NCBI RefSeq assembly: GCF_041956535.1
Contig: NW_027192222.1
Location: 207,477-271,476, forward strand
Source of the DNA: Calcarisporiella thermophila CBS 279.70
Taxonomy: Eukaryota; Calcarisporiellomycota
DNA: 64,000 bases
Direction: 5' to 3'
Part shown: piece after piece, positions 43,301-55,001 of the stretch
How the letters are laid out: every line of letters starts with the position of its first letter
Position numbering within the stretch: position 1 is the first letter of the stretch
Translations under genes and position numbers: made by a program
The notes under the pieces: model-generated
Told to the model about the DNA's origin: nothing
The model's database searches: none
The model's input: the letters and a program-made list of their open reading frames with translations, nothing else

Positions 43301-43515
43301 AAGACAAGAGAACCTCCTTCTTTTGTCTCTTAATTCAAGTCGTTTCAAAACTTTCATTCTAATTTCCTTCAATATTATTTATCATTACTCTATTCATACT
43401 TTATCTTTCACTCCCTTAGCATTGCATTATTTCTTTCCGGCTATCCCATCTTCTCAAGTTTAAACATATCTCTTTCTATCCACTTGTCTGTACTTATATT
43501 CACACTACAAGCATT
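40355..43515. other. Long intergenic region before STE12
   Basis: About 3.2 kb with no supported gene, tRNA or repeat array. Bases 40560-42300 are AT-rich. A GTACTAGGTGAGAATT unit is repeated in tandem near 42119-42158. Bases 42560-42740 are GC-richer. From about 42840 to 43515 the plus strand is strongly pyrimidine-rich and is probably a long 5' leader of STE12. Confidence 0.45.
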
Positions 43516-45511
43516 ATGACGGGACAACACAGGAACTCCTTATCCGCCTCTCCATACAATGCTATGTCGATGTCTCAGGAGCAGCGACAAGAGCAGATCG
43601 AACAACTACGCTTCTTCCTCGCTACTGCGCCAGCCTCTATCCAACCAAATAGCGGACAATCGATGAACTGCTATAGACTTCCCAATGGCGAACAAATCAC
43701 GTGCGTCCTGTGGAAAAACCTTTTTCACATTACTTCGACGGACATTTTGCGAGCACTTGTATTCCGATTTGAAGCATTCGGGAGGCCGGTAACGAACCTA
43801 AAAAAGTTCGAAGAAGGCGTCTTCAGCGACATGCGCCATCTCCGCCCCGGAAGTGACGCGGTTCTTGAAGAGACGCGAAGCGAGTTTTTGGAGCTGCTGC
43901 ACAAAAACAACTGTATTCGTACTCTTAAGAAGCAAAAAGTGTATTACTGGTTCTCAGTTCCCCACGACAAACTCTTCCTTGACGCACTGGAGCGAGACAT
44001 TAGACGGGAACGTAAAGGATTAACTCCCACCAGCGTATCGGTAGCTGAGCCCGCCACCACTGTGAGCGCGGACATCACTGACAACGCATTCTTTGAACTG
44101 CGCCGCTCTTTGCTCGGGAATGAATCCGAAGGAGACGCCGAAAAGCCGACCACCCCCACAATCCCAATCGGCCTGCAATCCCAAGAGCATAATGAAGGCA
44201 AAACATCTCGTGAAAGCTCGGCAGAGGGGACCGAGAATATGGTTCAGTGGCCTACTCCCCCTCGATCGAGTACGACTCCTTCCCCCACCACCACCCAAAA
44301 CGAAGAGAAGTCTCCATCGCTCCAGACCACGCAGGAGAAAAACATTGACAGTGCTGAAGTCGTGCCTTCGGTCGCTTCAGACTTTGGCTCGCGTGTATGG
44401 GCCCGTTGGGAAAAAGCAGCTATCGCTGAGAGCTTTATTCCTCCTAAAGCCGGGTTCTATCCTGCTTACTCCCCGCAATTTTTTGGGCAATTCGATCCGA
44501 CCGCGGCGATATCTCCTACTGAGCTGCACGGCACCCCACAGTTGAATCTCCCATTTCGACGACAAACAGTGCCACCCTCTCCCTCATCCATAAGCCCCTA
44601 CTCGTTGGACAGCAAACGCCAACGTGCTGCGGCATCGGAGCCCCCAGGCTTAGGTGATAATATGATGTTCTCGGCAATGTCTGCTCTTCCAACGCCACAG
44701 CCTGAAGAAGATATGGGTTCCAACGTAAACGGATTTTCCGAGCCAAGGCCCTTCATTTGCCCGTACTCTGGGTGCACTCGTCAGTTTAAAGTAAGTCGTC
44801 TACTGAAATGAGCCTTCTTTTGCTCCAAACCAATCTAATAATCTAATAACCCTTTAGCGTATGCAACATTGGAAACGCCACATTCGCAGCTCTCATTCCA
44901 ACATACGCCCTTATGAGTGCCCTGTGTGCGGAAAAGGCTTCACTCGTTCGGATAGTCTCACCGTTCACAAACGTACGCATATCAAGCAGTTGGAGCATCA
45001 CCATCCAATTCAACAGGCTCTCATGTTCCAACAGCCTTCGCCAAGCGCAGAAGAATTCTATAAGATCGACCAGATCTTGCAGCAAAGAGGAGCTACGCGT
45101 TCAGCAAGTGTCTGCGGATATTTCGAGCCCTACCCTACACGACGCGACAGTAATGAACACCCATACTTGAAGAGAGTTGGTAGGAGCCGAAGTGAAACTG
45201 GGATGGAGTTTGGATTGGAGGCGTTCCGAATTAGGAGCGCAGACATGCATCCTGAGGAAGATATGGAGGATAATGATGAAGAGGATGAAGGGGTCAAGAA
45301 CTCTATAATAGAAGAACAGGAAGGGGAAGAGGAGGAGGAGGAGCAGGGCATGGAAGACGAAAGAGACGGCTCGCCAAACTCCTGGCTCTGTATGTCCTCG
45401 GAGGCCATGACCTCGCCCACCCCCTACTCACAGGATGGCTTTAATTCATTTTTTGTCTCGCCGTCCCAGCTAATGGTCAATACGGAAATGCCCACCTATT
45501 CAGGATTGTAA
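43516..45511 (+). CDS. STE12: Ste12-type transcription factor with two C2H2 zinc fingers
   Basis: Nuclear factor downstream of MAP kinase signalling, controlling mating, filamentation and, in many fungi, host invasion. Exons are 43516-44790 and 44858-45511, in phase 0, giving 642 residues. The STE homeodomain-like region spans about residues 20-165 (EQIEQLRFFLATAPASI, CVLWKNLFHITSTDILRAL, VTNLKKFEEGVFSDMRHL, KKQKVYYWFSVPHDKLFLDA). The middle is Ser/Thr/Pro-rich. Two C2H2 fingers follow: FICPYSGCTRQFKRMQHWKR, whose first half is in exon 1, and YECPVCGKGFTRSDSLTVHK. After them lies a strongly acidic stretch (about residues 560-605). The C2H2 pair is typical of non-yeast fungal Ste12 proteins. 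Confidence 0.93.
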
Positions 45512-46253
45512 AAATTACATGTTTTTCATCTCTCAAGTTTTCAAGTTCCATTGTTTCATAAATAACAAGCTGCACGTTAAATACTGTACGGTGTAATAGT
45601 TATCTCATTTTATTCCTTTCATTACACTCCAAGATGTTAAATAAATACATTCTATATAAGAGAGAAATAAACCTCCTTCTTACGAAAACATGAGAATATA
45701 TGGCTGGCATCATTTTCTAAATGTATGTCGAAACATGATGGTTAAGAGCAACATATTGTAGTGGTATCATCCATATTGAAAAGAATCTACTAAGTGAAAT
45801 TATGGAGTAGACATTGTATTAGAGTAGTAGATCTTTTCTTCACCTTGGAATGCAGAGCTTTGTGCAATGGATGTACTAGAAGCAATAATCACCCTTAGAG
45901 GCATGCAGTTTATTTAAGCACAAAGCATATTTAAACCATCATAAAGCTATTGGAAAATTGTATAGTGGTTTCCCTTGGGAGACTTGATCTCGCTCCTTGA
46001 AAGTTGCCGAATCTCCTATCCGGTGAAGCTGTCGCGAAATTTCTTTCAGGTGGATCAATATTATTAAACAAGATAGTATATGCTCATGTTTATTTTTTGG
46101 TGTATATGAATGTGAAGAGATAAAAAGCATAATTAGGTCTAGAGAAGATTATGATAAGAAAAAAGACAAAAGCTATTTAAAATTTATAAATATTTTTTAA
46201 TTCAAACGGAAAGTAGAATGTCAAAAACTCTGATAATATTAACCATTGGAAGA
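45512..46253. other. Intergenic, convergent 3' ends of STE12 and PHF5A
   Basis: AT-rich with no supported gene. Confidence 0.5.
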
Positions 46254-46715
46254 TCAACTCTTTTTGAACCCATATTTTTTTCGTTCATAGAAGAGATCTA
46301 ATGTAATAAAAATAGAGGGTTGAGTAACAATGGGATTTCATATAAAACTCGCAAGTTTAACCCACCAATCTTGGCTGATCCTAGATTAACGATCTTTGGA
46401 CATCCATCACGATCTTTCTCCATTCTTGTGCTATTATTAGTTCCAGCTATTAATAGGTGTGAGATCCAAATAAAAGAGAAGAATATTTTACCATTCTGCG
46501 CAATAATATGCATCACTGACTCCTGGTGCACCGCAAACTACACACCGATTTTGATATGATCCGTAATTACATTCGTCGCATATCCGGACCAACGTTGCTG
46601 GTCGTACTAAAGAATCGCATATGGGACACTTGCCATCGCAGCGTTCACAGAGACGCCCAATGGCAATTCCTGGCTGCTTGCGACACATAATAAGATCTGG
46701 ATGATGACGGGCCAT
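46254..46715 (-). CDS. PHF5A: PHF5A/Rds3, SF3b complex zinc protein
   Basis: A small U2 snRNP SF3b subunit needed for branch-site recognition. Three exons join in frame: 46492-46715, 46366-46430 and 46254-46297, giving 110 residues, the exact family length. The sequence is almost invariant in eukaryotes: [68 protein letters not shown] across the first intron, [17 protein letters not shown], and [14 protein letters not shown] across the second. The CxxC knuckles for three zinc ions are all present. The longer open frame beginning upstream at 46790 is 5' leader. The start at 46715 is fixed by the family's MARHHPDL. Confidence 0.95.
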
Positions 46716-46883
46716 TTGTTGGAATTTTAATCGAATAACTATGCTTCGAGGTGAAAATTTAATTTCCAAACTAAATAGGTGCTGTAGCAATCAAGCATTT
46801 CTAATGTGGCTCAATTCGTATACGTCATCAATTTCATGATTTGAATAGCATCTGGTATACCAAATGGGAATTTGTAAGCTTGA

Positions 46884-46932
46884 ATCAGACATACGAAATT
46901 TAGAAATAATTTCTAAATTTCGTATGTCTGAT
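46884..46932. repeat. Perfect palindrome 1 (24-bp arms, 1-nt spacer)
   Basis: The left arm 46884-46907 (ATCAGACATACGAAATTTAG and four more bases) is exactly the reverse complement of 46909-46932, with a single A between. It lies directly beside a second palindrome. Confidence 0.95.
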
Positions 46933-46936
46933 AGAA

Positions 46937-46987
46937 ATCTCTTATACTTTGATTCTTCAATTATTGAAGAATCAAAGTATAAGAGAT
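46937..46987. repeat. Perfect palindrome 2 (25-bp arms, 1-nt spacer)
   Basis: The left arm 46937-46961 (ATCTCTTATACTTTGATTCT and five more bases) is exactly the reverse complement of 46963-46987, with a single T between. Only four bases separate it from palindrome 1. Confidence 0.95.
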
Positions 46988-47789
46988 ATCTGAAAACTGC
47001 TAAATTTGAAATTTCTGTTCAATGATTATCACCTGGGCCCACGGGCACTATTTGCATGCAACCCCAACTAGTGTACCGCAAGATCCACATATAATGTGAC
47101 ATGCCCCCTAGTGGTCGCTCTATATCCAATAGACATCTCACCGCTCGAATGCACGCACGCCTGAGGACACGGCAGTCCGAGTCCTCTCTGCCAGCCGCAC
47201 GCTCCCAGGTGTGCTTCAACGAGATATATTTGCCTCCATCGTCTCGCTGACGCCGCCCATAGCACCAGCTCTCTGCCATCTCCATTTGACTAATTCTGCC
47301 GACTCCCGATTTGATCCCGGATTGTGATAATAGCGATGGGTGTAAAATAATTAATATTTTTGTCAAATTTTAAATATAATAGCATAGAACTAAGCAACTT
47401 ATGATTATAGTCAAGACTCTTAAGACTTAATAAATACCTTGCAGTATTAGCATCGCTATAATATGAAATTAATAAGATCTAAAATGGGAGCAATTTGCTC
47501 TCATGCTTGAAAGATTTTTATACTAAAGGGTGGAAAATTGTGACTTTTATAAAGTTTCGCCAGCAAACTGGACTGAATCCTGTTTTCGCAACTTTAGATA
47601 AGTTCTGATGGGAATATAAAACTGTGGGTTATATCTAGAATATTAAACAATAAGTCAAAAAAACGGCCCATTTCTCAATATCACTAAAAAGGACGGAGAG
47701 AAGAAAATATTGAAAAAAAAAAAGATACATGCAAATTACAAAAGAATATAAGAAACACCAGAGAGTTCAAAGTAGGATTTCTAGTGTGC
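46988..47789. other. Intergenic region with a GC-rich island
   Basis: Bases 47030-47330 are GC-richer than the AT-rich surroundings and open on the minus strand (47019-47366), but no motif is recognised. The remainder is A/T-rich 3' flank of the fucosyltransferase-like gene. Confidence 0.4.
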
Positions 47790-49409
47790 TCACTGATCCG
47801 CAATGACCAATGGTTTTTTGTTATAAATTGGATGAAGCTGGCGCTCAATATAGCTCGAGAAGGTCGAGTCCTTCGTGCCCATAAACGAGTGGCCGGAGGC
47901 CGAGATGATAGCGTCCAGCATCGGCACCAGGTATTTAGCCATATTTATCTTCTCCTTCTTATTGCGGTAATTTTTGATCACGTCGAGGTCCGCTTCGAAG
48001 TCGGAGAGAGTAAATACACATGGGAATGTATTAAACATTTTACGGAGGAGGGGATTCTTCTCCGGATTGCTTGCATCAGTGGCAATGAAAATGCGTAGAT
48101 TGATATTCCCGTTCAGGTTTGGATGGGAAGCAGGGCGACATTTCTTCAGCTCTCGTCTTCCTGGTCGTGTTGTTTCGAAAAGCGAACGTTTAACCTTTGG
48201 TGCAAACGTGGGTTGCTGCACGGGATTTGTATTCTTCTTTCCATATATTGGCTCGTCCGGCCGTTTGACTTCATACGAAGTATCTTCGAGAATATCCTGC
48301 TCGTGGGTGCCTCCCTCGAGGAAATTTATTTGCTCCTTGGTAAGATGTGTGAAGCCATCTGTCAGATAGTGGTACATTTGGTCCACGTTGATTGAGGCTC
48401 TCCGGGCGAAATTTCCATCGCCAACTCGCAAATGTAGTCCGACGTAGGTACCCTGCCCACCCAGTTGGTCTATAATGCGCTGAGCTGTACTGATCAAAAG
48501 TGGATTCCGGAAGATGAGATTGCGGCGAATGATCTCAATAAAATGGCGGTTCTCGGGCAACTGGGCACGTACGCGGTAGCTTCCAAACATGGAGTTGAAA
48601 TGGATCAGTTTGTGAGGTTTTTCCCTCAGCGTGTCCAAATTGTACCGATGCTCAAAGCGACCAAGTGGAGTGGTCGAGAACTTATTATCAATGAACGAGT
48701 AATCATAAGGTGAATTATCTTTGAAATAGTAGACATCTTTCGCAGTCATATGTAAATTTTGATAAATCCATTCGAGCGAGATGTCGTACCGACGCACAAT
48801 GCGAATATGCTTCTCAAGTTCCGAGAGGTCGAAGAGAAAGTCCCATGGAACTTGTGTGTTCTCCTCGTACGATAGGCATTCCACTGGGAGCGGTAGAGTT
48901 TCGGGTACGGAGGGACAGTGCTCAAGTCCCCGTTTTGTCATAAGGAGAAGGCGAGCGTAGAGCTTATCAAACCGTGTCCATGGCATTGCAGGCCCCAGCA
49001 GGACATTGGGTACAAGAAGAGTGCGATTCAGCATCGCTGCTAAGAGCAAGGCATTTTCTAGCTCTATGCGCTGATTGTGGAATCCACTGTGCGGTAAATA
49101 AGCGATGAACTTCTCCTCAGGTAGTACTTCTGGCGGGCCGTAGGCAGATGGATCCTCGTTCATCTCGTCAAACAGCTCAGAGTTGCCTGCCTGTTGCTTA
49201 GAAGGATTATAATTTCCATCCAGATTGTTTTTTGTCCGTACAACTCCGCCTTCAAATTCAAAACCATTGCCCAGATGTGGATTACCGGCGAAATTGTCAT
49301 ATGTATCTGGTGACTGGAATATGTACTTGAAGCCAAAAAACATAACAAGGACATTAAGGATGAGGAGGAGCACTATGGCTCTCCGCCGCGATTTGAAGAT
49401 TGTCCACAT
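47790..49409 (-). CDS. GDP-fucose protein O-fucosyltransferase-like type II membrane protein
   Basis: 539 residues in one exon. A short basic tail (MWTIFKSRRR) and one membrane span (AIVLLLILNVLVMFFGF) give a type II Golgi-like topology, followed by a stem and a large catalytic domain. The domain shows SGFHNQRIELENALLLAAML (residues 108-127), the first O-fucosyltransferase motif, and GLHLRVGDGNFARR, with the Arg expected in the GDP-fucose site. Near the C-terminus, FIATDASNPEKNPLLRKMF and DAIISASGHSFMGTKDSTFS match the third motif region with Ser/Asp/Phe. The protein acceptor cannot be inferred; the family is found in several fungal groups. The AT-rich upstream sequence offers no clear extra exon. 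Confidence 0.8.
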   Translation of the reverse strand: MWTIFKSRRRAIVLLLILNVLVMFFGFKYIFQSPDTYDNFAGNPHLGNGFEFEGGVVRTKNNLDGNYNPSKQQAGNSELFDEMNEDPSAYGPPEVLPEEKFIAYLPHSGFHNQRIELENALLLAAMLNRTLLVPNVLLGPAMPWTRFDKLYARLLLMTKRGLEHCPSVPETLPLPVECLSYEENTQVPWDFLFDLSELEKHIRIVRRYDISLEWIYQNLHMTAKDVYYFKDNSPYDYSFIDNKFSTTPLGRFEHRYNLDTLREKPHKLIHFNSMFGSYRVRAQLPENRHFIEIIRRNLIFRNPLLISTAQRIIDQLGGQGTYVGLHLRVGDGNFARRASINVDQMYHYLTDGFTHLTKEQINFLEGGTHEQDILEDTSYEVKRPDEPIYGKKNTNPVQQPTFAPKVKRSLFETTRPGRRELKKCRPASHPNLNGNINLRIFIATDASNPEKNPLLRKMFNTFPCVFTLSDFEADLDVIKNYRNKKEKINMAKYLVPMLDAIISASGHSFMGTKDSTFSSYIERQLHPIYNKKPLVIADQ

Positions 49410-50295
49410 AAAATCGGAAGGATATACCTATTTGCAAATACAATAAAAAGAAAGTAATGTAAGAAAATGTTCGATTGGCAGAAGCATAATAACGATGAAT
49501 TTTACTTTCAAACTATGTTGAAGAGAGAGAATTCAATATTAGTTTTAAAGGTAGGATAGAATTGCTATATATTTTTGGAGACATTATTTTTCGTTTGATG
49601 GCTTAGATTCAAATTAATAGGAACCAATACAAAATAAAATCCTCAATAATATAATATAATTTTCGTTCTAATATTAAATTATAGCTTTTCGTTAAAACAG
49701 TATGGTCTGTCTTAAGGCCAAAGGAAAAGCATTGCAGTAAGTTGGTCGATGTATATACATAAATTTTATACTGAGTCTGCAGCTATAATAGATAATTTTA
49801 GAATAATTAAAGAGTAAAATTTTAATATCAGAAAATCGATTATAATATGTTTGTTGGGTTATTTTTAAGAGATTAAATAGAGAATAAGCATGAGCATTAA
49901 ATGTTTTATCTCTGATCCTTTATACAAGTATTTGTGAGAGAAATCGTGGTCTACCAAAGAGTCTCATAATCCAACAATTTTATCTTCAAAACCGGATTAC
50001 TTTAAGAAATCATATAGGCTTTTAGATGATATAATAGCTGCTCTACCTAGTTGCGATTCACTTTTTAGCTTTGACCTGAAAATTTATTCAATTGGCAAGT
50101 TATTAGAGTTAAGTATATCTTCTGTTACCTTGGTGTTAATTCATTACTCTCATCAGCGAGCCAAATTATCAGATATAAATTGATGATGTCATCTTATGAC
50201 GACACAGTTCCTCAACTCTGTTTACGTTTTCGAGTCGAACAGGCTCTTTTATCGTTCCTCCTCTCTAAAGACAACATTACTGTCTATATCTAAAC
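49410..50295. other. Intergenic, divergent promoters
   Basis: AT-rich region between the starts of the fucosyltransferase-like gene and uS17. No gene is seen. It must hold both promoters. Confidence 0.5.
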
Positions 50296-51068
50296 ATGTC
50301 TGAACAGGTAAATAAAGTCCATCAGTCATAACGAGGGAAGCCAGCGCATCAGATTTAATTTCTTACCTACATGATGTTTGCATCCAACGTTTTAGGTCGA
50401 AAAAGCTTTCCAAAAGCAGCGTGGCATCTTTTTGAACCCCAAATTCGGCGCTAAGAAGGGCAGGCATCAGAGATTCTACAAGGATGTCGGCCTTGGCTTC
50501 AAGACTCCTCGTGAGGCAATAGAAGGCACCTATATCGGTTAGTCTATTTTGGATTATACTCGCGCTTGTATTCATATTGATTCCAATTATGCTGATGGTA
50601 AAATTTTATTAGATAAGAAGTGCCCCTTTACCGGTGAGGTTTCTATCCGTGGACGTATCCTTACTGGTGTCGTCGCCTCCACTAAGATGAAGCGCACGAT
50701 TATCGTACGCCGTGAGTACCTCCACTACATTCCCAAATACAACCGTTATGAGAAGAGACACAAAAACGTTGCCGCACATTTGTCTCCTTGCTTCATCGGT
50801 GTTGAGCCCGGAGATCTTGTTACCAGTAAGCATACATAATTAATATGCCTTTTCTCGCCCCTTTTTTATGCATGCTAAAATATGAACTTTTTTTTACAAC
50901 AGTCGGTCAGTGCCGCCCTCTTTCGAAGACAGTACGCTTCAATGTTGTTCGTGTTACTAAAATCTCGGCCAAGAAGGTATGTCCATCTTTGTCGACTTTC
51001 AATTGAAAATATCATCTGGATTTAACTGACCTCTTTTTTTATTCTAGAAAATGTTCACCAAGTTTTAA
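50296..51068 (+). CDS. RPS11: 40S ribosomal protein uS17 (S11)
   Basis: Cytosolic small-subunit protein. Five exons join in frame: 50296-50307 (MSEQ), 50396-50537, 50613-50825, 50903-50976 and 51048-51068 (KMFTKF), giving 153 residues. Segments [54 protein letters not shown] and [13 protein letters not shown] are diagnostic. The first and last coding exons are only 12 and 21 bases long. Confidence 0.95.
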
Positions 51069-51425
51069 ACTATCTAGATTTTCTTAGAAAAGAGATTGTG
51101 GGAGATGATGTAGAGCTTGGTTATCAGTGTGTATTCCATGCTCTGTAGTAAATAAACTTCTATATTTTTTTCGGTTTTATTCTGTTAGAATCCTTGTTTA
51201 TCAAATTCTCAAAGGAAAAGTTATATCTCTTGAAAGCTAAGCCACTAATTGCAAACTTTTTTCAATCGCTCCATTCTATCGCGTTTAGACCAGATATAAT
51301 TGTGTTGTTTAAGGGATAGAATTCCCAGCGATTGTGAAGGAACATCAGTCCGATCTAGATTTTTATTCTGCTAGTTTCCTTTATTTTCCACTTCTTTCGC
51401 CTCATCAATATAAACAGCACCATCA
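51069..51425. other. Spacer between uS17 and TAF5
   Basis: AT-rich spacer; 3' UTR of uS17 and promoter of TAF5. No gene is seen. Confidence 0.5.
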
Positions 51426-54117
51426 ATGTCCGAGCCCATACCCTCCAGCGGCATCGGCTCTCGCAAGCCCACGGAGGGCGATCGCATAGTGCTCAGCTAC
51501 TTGCGAAAACGGGGGTTCTCTCCACAGCTCGAGATGCTCTTCCGGCGCGAAGCCAACATTCAATCTGCTGAAGACATGGCAATGGGAGTTCAGGCGAATG
51601 AATCAGTTCCAGGTTATGTTGCGAATTATTCTGATGCAAAAGGCGGAGATCCTGATGCCTACGACAAAGGTTACGCGAGATTAAGACGTTGGATCGAGGA
51701 TTCCCTAGATTTGTATAAAGTATGACATTGAATTCCGTTGTGACTCATAAACAAATCAATTTTTCTAACTCAATCTTTTCTGATCACATATAGCCTGAGT
51801 TACGATCTGTACTATTCCCTCTATTTGTACATGCTTATTTGGAATTGATCTCAAAAGATTTGAAAGACCAAGGTTTCTATCTATATGCGTACATGTGTGT
51901 AAATCGGATTATTCTATATCTTTCTATGGTTTTTAGCAAAACACTTTATGGACGCATACAAGGAGGACCATATGATATTGCATGGAAGTGATATCCAGCG
52001 GATTGCAAGTATAACGGACAAGCAACACGTTGCCGAGAATGAACTTGCGCAGCTCTATCGAAAAAACAAATACCAGCTTCGCATGTCCAGGATTTCATTT
52101 GATCTGTTGCTCTCGTTTCTGCAAGATAGCGATCTAAGGGTTTTGTTGCGACTTTTCAACCAATATATACATACTCAAGGTATGAAAGTATAGTCACTCT
52201 GCATAAAGAAGATATTTTATCCACTTTGTATATACCTTGTAACGCTTTGGATTTCTTGATTAGTTTCCGAAGGTCCACCCACAAAGTCGGGCGGCCTTGA
52301 ATCGGACGACGTCATTGGTATTACCAGCCATCCAGCCTCACAGCTCGCCGAATTTAACCAACAACAGGTGGATTTGGGCCCGCGATCCATGGAATCGGGC
52401 TTCCTCGAGGAAGTGGAAAGCGCATTAAAGGACGAAGAGCCAGTCGGAAACAAATCTCAACAAGACGAATCTACTGTTAATGGACAGCCTGCTTCTCCTT
52501 CATTATTGGAAACATTTAAGAAGATAAAACAAGAACCAAGTACTGATGCAGCATTGAAAGATGACATACCCATCCCACCCTTGTAAATACCGTCGCTTTG
52601 TTATTTTTTTTTTCAATTTGGCATTGACTTAACCCTGCTTGTTCAGTAAATCTAGTGATATCAAAGCAGAGATCGATGCATTAAGGGATTTACGAAAGCG
52701 AGTAAGCCTGGGTTCTGGTTCCCTTCCGAGCATATGCTGTTACACTTTCCATAACACGCATGATGAGTAAGCTTTCCTCTTATACTTTTCCAAAACCGCT
52801 TGTAAATTTATTCGAAATTTCTCCCCAAGATTGAACTGCATTGGAATGTCCGATGATCTTTCCCTGATGGCTGGAGGATTCTCAGAATCGTATATTAAAA
52901 TATGGAGCTTGAAAGGAGAAAAACTGCGAGGGCTTTGGAATAATATCAATCCCACACACGTGCACGAATGTCGGTCCATTCTTTAGTTTACCTAGGGACT
53001 GTGCCACTTACTTCTCTATTTTTTTTAGCCCATGATCTGGAACGATTTCGTGAAAGGGCTGGAGAAAACTCCAAGCGGCTAATAGGCCATTCTGGGCCAG
53101 TGTTTGGACTTAGCTTTAGTCCAGATAATAAATTGCTTTTATCATGTTCGGAGGACAAGACAGGTGCGTTCTCAACGCCATCGGATATATTGCAAGGATT
53201 GATCATTTTATGTTTTCAATATAGCACGTCTATGGAGTCTGGACACTTTTAGCAACCTAGTTGTCTATAAAGGGCATAATTATCCAGTGTGGGATATAAC
53301 ATTTGGCCCACTTGGGTTCTATTTTGCAACTGCGTCGAACGATCGTACGGCTCGCCTATGGAGTTGCGATCATGTATATCCGCTCCGAATCTTTGCAGGC
53401 CATCTTTCGGATGTTGATGTGAGTGACGAGTATACATAATATACAAAACTTGCCTTGCTGACTTTTCACCCTTAATATAGTGTGTCACGTTCCATCCAAA
53501 CTCCAAATACATTGTTACGGGTTCTAGTGATCGCACTGCAAGGTTATGGGATGTGCAGCGTGGAACATGCGTGCGAATGTTCACAGGGCACACGGGAGCT
53601 GTACATGCAGTAGCTGTGTCTCCCGATGGGCGTCTAATGGCATCTGCCGGTAATTATAATTTTCTCTTTCAATCTTAAGAAAAAAATGGCTCACCTCTTT
53701 CTCAATGCAGGGGAAGACAAATCAATTATGCTTTGGGATTTGGGGTCTGGTCGACGCCTGAAAAAGATGAGCGGCCACACCGGTTTCATCTATTCTCTCG
53801 ACTTCAGTGCGGACGGAAATCTCATCGCCTCTGCAAGTTCAGATTGCACCGTACGCTTGTGGGATGTTACCAAAGAATCCACTGAGGAGAAACGCAGACG
53901 TCTGGAGGGAGAAGCCACGGCTGCAGTGAAGTCGATAATAGAGAACGGGATAGTGGGTGGAGCAGGGGAGAAAGCGAAGACCAAGCAATTGGGTAAAAGC
54001 GTTGGTGATGATGCTCTGGCGACCTTCCCCACTAAGCGAACTCCAATTTACAAGGTGAAATTCACCAAGCGAAATTTGTTGCTAGCTGCTGGGGCATTCA
54101 TGGGATCAACAGGCTAG
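51426..54117 (+). CDS. TAF5: TFIID subunit TAF5 (WD40)
   Basis: A scaffold of TFIID (and SAGA in many fungi). Ten exons join in frame: 51426-51719, 51794-51872, 51937-52179, 52264-52582, 52647-52766, 52830-52969, 53029-53163, 53225-53418, 53481-53649 and 53711-54117, giving 601 residues. Domain order is a LisH-like start ([20 protein letters not shown]), the TAF5 N-terminal domain ([42 protein letters not shown]), an acidic/Pro linker ending [19 protein letters not shown], then the C-terminal WD40 propeller with [37 protein letters not shown] and TVRLWDVT. The protein is shorter than human TAF5 mainly because of a short N-terminal extension and linker. Confidence 0.93.
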
Positions 54118-54366
54118 TAGCTTTTAATTGAGCGGTCGAAGCAATTCTATAGCATTTTTTATTGTGATTATATATTTTTATTATTGTTGGATCTTGTCGC
54201 TTTTTAATCTTTTTATCTTTTTTTTGCTGTACAAAAGTATTTTAATACTGATCGAACGAAGGAAAAAATTTTTTTGCTTAATAACCGATTGCTGATGAAG
54301 AAAATCTCTATTCACAATATATAATCAATGGAAGTAATTTCGTAGAAATAGATATAACAAGCAGCA
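54118..54366. other. Intergenic, convergent 3' ends
   Basis: T-rich sequence between TAF5 and MPC1 stops; no gene. Confidence 0.5.
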
Positions 54367-55001
54367 CTATTGTGCCGGGACAGCCTTTTCCTGTTCTACT
54401 TTCGCATCGCCTGCGACATTCCCCTCGGCTATTTTCTTCTCTTTGCCCCCAAAGTAAAAGTACTCCGAGAACCGATACAGCTGCACAAGCTGAGCAGTTT
54501 CATTCGTTGCATGACAAGCGAAGAGTAAATGATTTCGGGGTTTAACCATCCAAGCAAAGCGCATGAATAAAGCCGAGTAGACGGTGAGGGCGAGCGTCAT
54601 TTTGCCAGAGATGTACTCGGGATCCTTTTTGAAATCAGCAATAGCAGCAAGTGGAAGGCCCCAGTTGGCAACTAAGATAAAGTTCAAAGCTGTTAACATC
54701 ACAAGGAAAGTTAGATCTGGAGAGCGAAATAGGAATTACCTGGTCCCCAGAAATGCTAAGTGGCGGAAAGAGTTAGTTGAATAATGAGGAAATGGTTAGA
54801 GGAGCTTTGAAGTTTCTATTAAAAATGTCAAATATGAAATAGATCAGATCCTCACCGTGCTACACGTAAAAAGAAAAAGTGATTAGTAACCCTCGATGGA
54901 AATGTCCTGAGTAGACACAACAAATACCTCATAAGATATTCCTTGAATTCCTTGCTTGTAAGTTTCTGGAAAAGGCGCTGACTCCAACTGGCTGCCGACA
55001 T
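54367..55001 (-). CDS. MPC1: Mitochondrial pyruvate carrier subunit 1 (with a 4-nt micro-exon)
   Basis: Inner-membrane subunit that imports pyruvate into mitochondria as a heterodimer with an MPC2-type partner. Four exons join in frame: 54928-55001, 54856-54859, 54740-54755 and 54367-54671, giving 132 residues. The second exon is just CACG, flanked by TAG and GTGAG. Including it yields [20 protein letters not shown], the invariant MPC1 motif; leaving it out breaks the frame. Later segments are [34 protein letters not shown] and QLVQLYRF. A Lys/Glu-rich tail ends AVPAQ. It is divergent from the aldolase gene (about 460 bp between starts). Confidence 0.9.

Noticed and set aside
46716-46790. 25-codon extension before PHF5A
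   Set aside because: PHF5A starts MARHHPDL in all eukaryotes, so the extension is leader sequence.
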